DNA of 9,537 bases from an uncultured Subdoligranulum sp. Its GTDB lineage: Bacteria; Bacillota_A; Clostridia; Oscillospirales; Ruminococcaceae. Below the pieces are notes generated by a model. The model saw only the letters and a program-made list of their open reading frames with translations. It made no database searches and was not told where the DNA came from. A program made the translations under genes and the position numbers. The stretch covers positions 1 through 9,537 of the forward strand of contig NZ_CALADU010000153.1 in the NCBI RefSeq assembly GCF_937890665.1. The letters run 5' to 3'. Positions 5,723 through 9,537 of the stretch are shown piece by piece. The number at the start of each line of letters is the position of its first letter. Position 1 is the first letter of the stretch.

Positions 5723-7924
5723 TTGGCTAAGCGAACGGGCAGGCATCTGTACAAACACACATTGAATGCGGTTTTCCTTGGGATCTTTTCCGTAGCATTG
5801 ACGCTGCTGATGCTCGTGTACTTTGTGGCACTGACCGCCAGAACGAAAAGCGAACGAAGAGAAATGATCCTGGCCGATACAGCCGCGCGCTTTGAAATCA
5901 TAAACACGGAATTGTTGACGGCGTTTCATTCCTTTTCCAACGTACAAAAAAATTCCGCTATGCAGGCGCTGGCACAAAGCGGAAGTCCACAAGAAATGTA
6001 TTACAACGCGATCGAAGTGCAACAGCAACTTGCAGAGAGCACCCTTGCAGCAAACCGCTTAAACTATTACAGCATTGCGGCGGTCTACCTGGAGCAGGGC
6101 AGGGATTTGGTACTGACGCCTACAGAGAGCCTGTCGCTGGAAACTTTTTCTGAGCGGATCGGTGCGGAAAGAGAAGACCTGCAGCAGATCTATGACGAAC
6201 TGGAAGAGCAGCAATATGACCGCAGTGTTTTGTTTGACACCGGCGTAAACAATGGCGGAAAAATCAACTACCTCACCCTGCACCATTATGGAAGCAACGA
6301 CTTGCTGTTCGTATTGTCCATAGATCGGGAAAACTTTACCGAAGCATTTGCACCGTTGCAATGTTCGGACTGGATGGTCTGTACGCAGGACAAGGTGCTT
6401 GCGGCTAAAAATGATGATCTGTCTCGATACGCTCCCATGATAGACCATGTGCGGGCGCAGGATACAGACCTTTCGGGCTCCCTTACCCTTTTAGATTTTT
6501 CCCTTAACGGCGAAAACGTGATGGGCGCGTCTTTTTCAGAAATCGGATGGCTGTTTTTTGCCACCTACGCTTCGGGAACTTTGAGTTTTACCACACTGAT
6601 CACGATGTTTTTGCTGCCGCTTTTGGCGTTGGTGGCAGGAAGTGTGCTGGTTTCCAAACTGTTGTACCGCCGTTTGTATGCCCCGGTGGAAGAGTTGGTC
6701 ACTTTGCTGGGTGGCGGCGTGGATGAAGAAACCAACGAATTTGATTATATCAGAGAACAAACTTCCCAAATCTCGGAGAAGGCCCGTCAATTGGATGCCT
6801 ACCTGCAACGCAGCCAACTATTGCTGACAGAACAGATTTATAAAAACGCGCTGCTGGATGCAAATTTTGATTATGAAGAAGCCCCGCCTGAACTGGAAGA
6901 AACCAGTTTTGTCGTTGTGTTGGCAGAACTGGCAGAAGATCCGACCGAGGCGGACGGCTTCACCATGGCAAAATCCCTGCTGCGCGATACCGTCCGGGCA
7001 GAGCAAGACGTCCACTTCGTCAGCATGAACGATACCAGTTTTGTGCTTGTGATCCATTGTGAAGATACCCAGCAGGTACGCCAGCGGGTACAGGCGCTGT
7101 TTGCGCAGCTGGGGATCTCGGCCAGAATGCAGCTGCGCGTGGCGCTCAGCAGCCCGGCAGTAGGGTTGAAGAATTTGCACATGTTAATGGAGCAGTGCAA
7201 CCATTTGTTGGAATACCGGCACAGCCTGCCGGATCAAATGTTCATCACGGCTGAAGATGCAGCGCAAATTTATTACAACGGGTACTATTATCCGCTGAAA
7301 GTGGAAGTCAACCTGGTGCAGATGACCGTCGGAGGAACTGAGGGCGCTCTGGCGCTGCTGGAAGAGATCCTGCATGAAAATCTGGTAAACAAGATCCTCT
7401 CGCCGGAAAACAGAAAAAGCTTCTTTTTTGCATTGGTATCCACACTGAATCGAATTTATCAGGAATTGCAGCTGGAAGGATCCGACGATTACCCGCCCAT
7501 CAATGATTTTTTGGCTTGTGCGGATACCGACCAGCTGCTGCAGATGATCAGAACCACATTTGCCCGGATCGTGTGGAACACGTCCCAACGGAACGCCAGC
7601 ATCAAACAGGACGTCGGAGAGCGAATGATGGCGTATATCAGAGAGAATTACAGCCAGGATATTTCGTTGGATGACATGGCAGAAAGGCTGAATGTATCGC
7701 CCAAATACTGCAGCGCACTGTTCAAAAAACAGACCGGGCAGACCTTTAAAAAGGTACTTAACGAATACCGTATTGAAAAAGCGAGAGAGATCCTGCAAAA
7801 GACCCCTGACAAACGGATCAATGATCTGGCCGTGGAAGTAGGTTTTACCAGCGCCAATACTTTTATTCAGGTATTCAAACAGTATACAGGAACGACACCG
7901 CACCAATACGCGACCGGCGTATGA
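5723..7924 (+). CDS. Membrane-anchored AraC-family transcriptional regulator with extracellular sensor domain
   Basis: A one-protein sensor and DNA-binding regulator (733 residues), divergent from the importer operon and probably its activator. Order of parts: short basic cytoplasmic tail; TM1 about 14-38; a mostly helical then beta-rich extracellular region about 40-285, Cache-like in layout but not proven; TM2 about 286-311; a HAMP/coiled linker about 312-372; a cytoplasmic middle domain about 390-600 that I cannot name; AraC domain about 634-731. Both helix-turn-helix units are visible: ISLDDMAERLNVSPKYCSAL (647-666) and INDLAVEVGFTSANTFIQVF (699-718), ending in the typical TGTTPHQYA. Start is TTG at 5723, about 9 nt after AAAGGGG; the first internal ATG would cut through TM1, so it is rejected. 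No histidine kinase or receiver domain lies next to it. Confidence 0.9.
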   Translation: MAKRTGRHLYKHTLNAVFLGIFSVALTLLMLVYFVALTARTKSERREMILADTAARFEIINTELLTAFHSFSNVQKNSAMQALAQSGSPQEMYYNAIEVQQQLAESTLAANRLNYYSIAAVYLEQGRDLVLTPTESLSLETFSERIGAEREDLQQIYDELEEQQYDRSVLFDTGVNNGGKINYLTLHHYGSNDLLFVLSIDRENFTEAFAPLQCSDWMVCTQDKVLAAKNDDLSRYAPMIDHVRAQDTDLSGSLTLLDFSLNGENVMGASFSEIGWLFFATYASGTLSFTTLITMFLLPLLALVAGSVLVSKLLYRRLYAPVEELVTLLGGGVDEETNEFDYIREQTSQISEKARQLDAYLQRSQLLLTEQIYKNALLDANFDYEEAPPELEETSFVVVLAELAEDPTEADGFTMAKSLLRDTVRAEQDVHFVSMNDTSFVLVIHCEDTQQVRQRVQALFAQLGISARMQLRVALSSPAVGLKNLHMLMEQCNHLLEYRHSLPDQMFITAEDAAQIYYNGYYYPLKVEVNLVQMTVGGTEGALALLEEILHENLVNKILSPENRKSFFFALVSTLNRIYQELQLEGSDDYPPINDFLACADTDQLLQMIRTTFARIVWNTSQRNASIKQDVGERMMAYIRENYSQDISLDDMAERLNVSPKYCSALFKKQTGQTFKKVLNEYRIEKAREILQKTPDKRINDLAVEVGFTSANTFIQVFKQYTGTTPHQYATGV

Positions 7925-8239
7925 AAGGAGATCTGCCAAAAACGTTTGCACACGCGCTACGGGAGGGCTGAATCGCCCTTTCCCAGCCCATGGACAATCA
8001 TCGCCCCGGAAAAAGAGGCCAAAGCAGCTTCTTTTTCCGGGGCGCTTTATCTGATTTGGCGGCGGTTTGGCAGACCATACCTGAAGGGAGAGCACCACCA
8101 TCCGGCCGCGTTTTCCCCGCCGGGGCTGTACCGCTCAGCCTTCCTTGGTCTTTACCGTTTCGCCGGTGATCGTGCGCATCGCTTCTTCCAGGCTCATGCC
8201 GTTGGCCACGGCCTCTTTCCGGGCGGCGTTATTTGCCTA
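7925..8239. other. Intergenic region between regulator and insertion element, no supported gene
   Basis: This 315-base stretch contains the long hairpin at 8002-8044, the TAA (8229-8231) and the last two codons of the ancestral pgi, and pgi downstream sequence. A minus-strand frame of 33 residues (8236-8135) is open but has no clear start; it includes MSLEEAMRTITGETVKTKEG. A 16-codon plus-strand frame overlaps the regulator stop as ATGA at 7921. Neither is convincing as a gene. Confidence 0.6.
8002..8044. terminator. Long hairpin terminator after the regulator, probably shared with convergent pgi
   Basis: Arms 8002-8019 and 8027-8044 form an 18-bp stem (one G-T pair) around a 7-base loop, with base CGCCCCGG and internal A5/T5. 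It is followed by CTTTATCTGATTT on the plus strand, a moderate T-rich tail. It begins 78 nt after the regulator stop. Because pgi ran towards it on the other strand, it may have served both transcripts. Confidence 0.75.
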
Positions 8240-8256
8240 CAGTCTGTTTGAAAACC
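8240..8256. repeat. Left terminal inverted repeat of the insertion sequence
   Basis: CAGTCTGTTTGAAAACC; its inner 16 bases are the exact complement of 9067-9082. It is preceded by TA (8238-8239). Confidence 0.9.
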
Positions 8257-8257
8257 A

Positions 8258-8689
8258 TCAAATTAACCAAACCAGAATGCAAGCAAGCGAGGCAACCGCA
8301 TGAAAACAGACGGCTTTTTTCTCATACCGTGTAGAAAAACGGCGATGATTTTTGAGTCTTAGGAACAAGTTTTCGACCAGATGCCGTTCCTTGTAGATGT
8401 GTCAATCCGTTTTTCTCGGATGTCTTGCGCTATCACGGCTTGGAATGACAGGAATTCCTCCGCGCTCTTTGACCCAGCGAACAAATTTGTCGCTGTCATA
8501 GCCTTTGTCGGCAAGGATCAGTTTCCCTGTCAGATCAAACGGCTCCAACACCTCTTTCGCCAGGCAAATATCATTTCGATTCCCACTGGAAAGTAAAAAG
8601 CGCAATGGATTACCAAGTCCATCCGTTACCGCATGAACCTTGGTTGTTAATCCTCCACGGCTGCGTCCGGTGAACTCATTTTCGCCCCT
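8258..8689 (-). pseudogene. IS5-family transposase, second frame (OrfB), with premature TGA
   Basis: Catalytic C-terminal part reached by -1 frameshift at the A6 run. It reads RGENEFTGRSRGGLTTKVHA, then DGLGNPLRFLLSSGN, then LILADKGYDSDKFV with the second catalytic Asp, and then meets TGA at 8404-8402. The same frame continues without any indel as HIYKERHLVENLFLRLKNHR to a normal-looking end at TGA 8260-8258, so one base change (for example from TGG or CGA) explains the stop. The third catalytic acidic residue, Glu of HLVENLF, lies after it. Without read-through the protein lacks the end of its active site. Confidence 0.85.
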
Positions 8690-9024
8690 TTTTTAGCACA
8701 ACTGCCGTGCTGATGCACTTTAATCGTTGTGCTTTCCAGCATAAGCGTTGTCTCATCGACTATATCTTGCTGGATCAAATTCGTCAGTACGTTCTCCCAT
8801 ACGCCTGCTTTTGTCCATGCACGAAATCGACTGTATACGCTTTGCCAGGGGCCAAACCGTTCCGGTAAATCCCGCCACGGGATTCCCGTATTCAGCCAGT
8901 ATACCATTGCATTGAGCATTTCCCGATTGCTCTTGGCCGGACGGCCTCCCTGCGGTTTTTGCTCTGGTGGCAGCAAATCCTTGATCTTATTCCATTGCAC
9001 TTCGCTTAATTCATGCCTTTTCAT
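8647..9024 (-). CDS. IS5-family transposase, first frame (OrfA)
   Basis: N-terminal part of the element's DDE transposase, 125 residues from ATG at 9024 to TAA. It has the family's helix-rich start (LSEVQWNKIKDLLPP, GGRPAKSNREMLNAMVYWLN, GIPWRDLPERFGPW) and the KVHQHGSCAKKGA segment. At the usual first catalytic position, where the family generally has Asp (MLDSTT), this copy has Glu97 (GAA, 8736-8734). Near the end the frame runs over AAA AAA GGG (8694-8686); a -1 shift there re-reads base 8689 and enters the OrfB frame, as in related two-frame IS5 elements. No strong RBS precedes the ATG. Confidence 0.88.
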   Translation of the reverse strand: MKRHELSEVQWNKIKDLLPPEQKPQGGRPAKSNREMLNAMVYWLNTGIPWRDLPERFGPWQSVYSRFRAWTKAGVWENVLTNLIQQDIVDETTLMLESTTIKVHQHGSCAKKGAKMSSPDAAVED

Positions 9025-9066
9025 ATTTTCATTTTACTATTTTTGGCATCCTGCACACAAGTGCTG

Positions 9067-9083
9067 GGTTTTCAAACAGACTC
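9067..9083. repeat. Right terminal inverted repeat of the insertion sequence
   Basis: GGTTTTCAAACAGACTC; matches the left end over 16 bases and is followed by TA (9084-9085). It also supplies the altered last codons and TGA (9074-9072) of the pgi remnant. Confidence 0.9.
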
Positions 9084-9311
9084 TAGGGCCTTGAACATCC
9101 AGCCTTTGTAGGCTTCCACGCCGGGCTGGTTGAAGGGGTTGATGCCCAGAATGCTTCCGGAGATGTAGCAGACGAACTGGAAGAAGTAGAACAGCTGGCC
9201 GAAGTTGTAGGCGTCCAGCGCGGGCACGCCGAAGATCAGGCAGGGCAGCTTCTGGCTGTGGGCCGTGACGGTGGCCGAGAAGGCCGCCTTGTTGATGTCG
9301 TAGAAATCCTT
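9072..9311 (-). pseudogene. pgi: Glucose-6-phosphate isomerase, C-terminal remnant
   Basis: The last 78 codons of the glycolytic isomerase survive (Asp at 9308 to TGA at 9074-9072). The segment INPFNQPGVEAYKGWMFKAL is the diagnostic C-terminal stretch of bacterial Pgi, preceded by a YNFGQLFYFFQFVCYISGSI helix. The insertion sequence changes the final residues from Gly-Lys-stop to Glu-Ser-Val-stop. Upstream, homology ends near 9312 and a TAA stands in frame at 9317-9315, so roughly the first 370-380 codons of a normal gene (about 450) are absent. It cannot make active enzyme. A working pgi would be expected elsewhere in the genome, if this is not an assembly artefact. Confidence 0.88.
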
Positions 9312-9314
9312 TTG

Positions 9315-9398
9315 TTATCCCTGGTCGGTGACAGCATCTATGCCACCGCTTCCTTGACGATAAAAATTTTAGAATACATGCAAAAGAAAAAGGACTGA
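9315..9398 (+). other. Short 3' reading-frame fragment, unidentified
   Basis: Starting at the point where pgi homology stops, the plus strand is open for 27 codons: LSLVGDSIYATASLTIKI and then LEYMQKKKD, ending with TGA at 9396-9398 inside a terminator hairpin. It looks like the tail of a protein whose body has been lost, but I recognise no family, and it may be chance. Confidence 0.2.
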
Positions 9399-9416
9399 TG
9401 TCCGACCATCAGTCCT
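9391..9416 (-). terminator. Rho-independent terminator, minus strand
   Basis: AGGACTGATG (9391-9400) pairs perfectly with CATCAGTCCT (9407-9416) around a 6-base loop. On the minus strand it runs into TTTTCTTTTG. It is the second such signal after the tRNA, 36 nt beyond the first. Confidence 0.8.
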
Positions 9417-9452
9417 CATTCATGCACTGCAAACAGTGACCACAAAAAGAAA

Positions 9453-9480
9453 AGAGCCAGCAACTTTCGTTGTTGGCTCT
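9453..9480 (-). terminator. Rho-independent terminator of the tRNA-Lys transcript
   Basis: A 12-bp stem (9453-9464 with 9469-9480, one G-T pair) with a TTTC loop starts 3 nt from the tRNA 3' end and is followed on the minus strand by TTTCTTTTTG. Confidence 0.88.
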
Positions 9481-9483
9481 TCC

Positions 9484-9537
9484 TGGTGCACCATCGGGGA
9501 CTCGAACCCAGGACCCACTGATTAAGAGTCAGTTGCT
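9484..9537 (-). tRNA. tRNA-Lys (anticodon CTT), 3' part
   Basis: Read on the minus strand, the last 54 nt of a tRNA are present. The anticodon stem ACTGA/TCAGT encloses CTCTTAA, giving anticodon CTT (lysine AAG). The T-arm loop is TTCGAGT. The acceptor side is ATGGTGC, then A, then an encoded CCA (9486-9484). The T-stem CTGGG/CCCCG has one mismatch. The 5' half, with D-arm, lies outside the window. Confidence 0.93.

Larger units (their letters stand above)
8240..9083 (-). mobile_element. IS5-family (IS427-like) insertion sequence, 844 bp, in the 3' end of pgi
   Basis: Both ends carry AGTCTGTTTGAAAACC read inwards (8241-8256 and 9082-9067), plus one non-matching outermost base (C at the left end, G at the right end when each is read inwards). 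The dinucleotide TA flanks both ends (8238-8239 and 9084-9085), the duplication expected for this group. Size and the two overlapping transposase frames also fit. Joining the flanks across one TA copy restores a pgi end reading Phe-Lys-Ala-Leu-Gly-Lys-stop. The transposase is damaged, so the copy is probably not self-mobile. Confidence 0.93.

Noticed and set aside
5269..5907. 212-codon minus-strand frame across the divergent promoter region
   Set aside because: Covers both promoters, the repeats and the start of the regulator; no family motif; AT-rich random-looking translation.
7921..7971. Sixteen-codon frame starting as ATGA overlap with the regulator stop
   Set aside because: Too short, and the apparent AAAGGAG lies inside it rather than before it.
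7184..8101. 305-codon minus-strand frame under the AraC domain
   Set aside because: Antisense to the helix-turn-helix domain and runs through the terminator hairpin; no recognisable protein.
9425..9438. Small inverted repeat CACTG/CAGTG between the two terminators
   Set aside because: Only 5 bp with no T-run; likely chance.

Overview
The window looks like chromosome from a gut Clostridia/Oscillospiraceae-type Firmicute (Faecalibacterium/Gemmiger-like is my guess). The reasons are strong AAGGAGG ribosome-binding sites, sigma-A promoters, GC-rich coding DNA, a lipoprotein-anchored LplABC-type sugar importer, and a membrane-bound AraC regulator. No species marker is complete, so the genus is an inference.

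Layout. Positions 1-5300 (minus strand, read right to left) form one carbohydrate operon: LplB-type permease, LplC/YtcP-type permease, large lipoprotein solute-binding protein, an internal hairpin terminator, a GH88 unsaturated glucuronyl hydrolase, and the first 172 codons of a sulfatase cut by the window edge. Positions 5301-5722 are a divergent control region. It has a sigma-A promoter for each side, a bulged palindrome on the operon's -10, a larger imperfect palindrome between short direct repeats, and a perfect tandem 24-bp repeat at the regulator's predicted transcription start. Positions 5723-7924 (plus strand) encode a 733-residue two-TM sensor with a C-terminal AraC DNA-binding domain, followed by a long hairpin terminator.

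Positions 8240-9083 are an 844-bp IS5-family (IS427-like) element with 16-bp inner terminal repeats and a TA duplication. It sits in the third-from-last codon of pgi; removing it restores an ...Ala-Leu-Gly-Lys-stop ending. Its transposase has a premature TGA and an unusual first acidic residue. Only the last ~78 codons of pgi remain before homology stops near 9312. Two minus-strand terminators and a partial tRNA-Lys(CTT) close the window.

How it works together (inference): extracellular lyases, not encoded here, would release unsaturated uronyl oligosaccharides, possibly sulfated (glycosaminoglycan-like). The importer would bring them in using an ATPase encoded elsewhere. The sulfatase and GH88 enzyme, both without signal peptides, would remove sulfate and the unsaturated uronate in the cytoplasm. 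The membrane AraC protein would sense the substrate or cell-surface state and switch the operon on.
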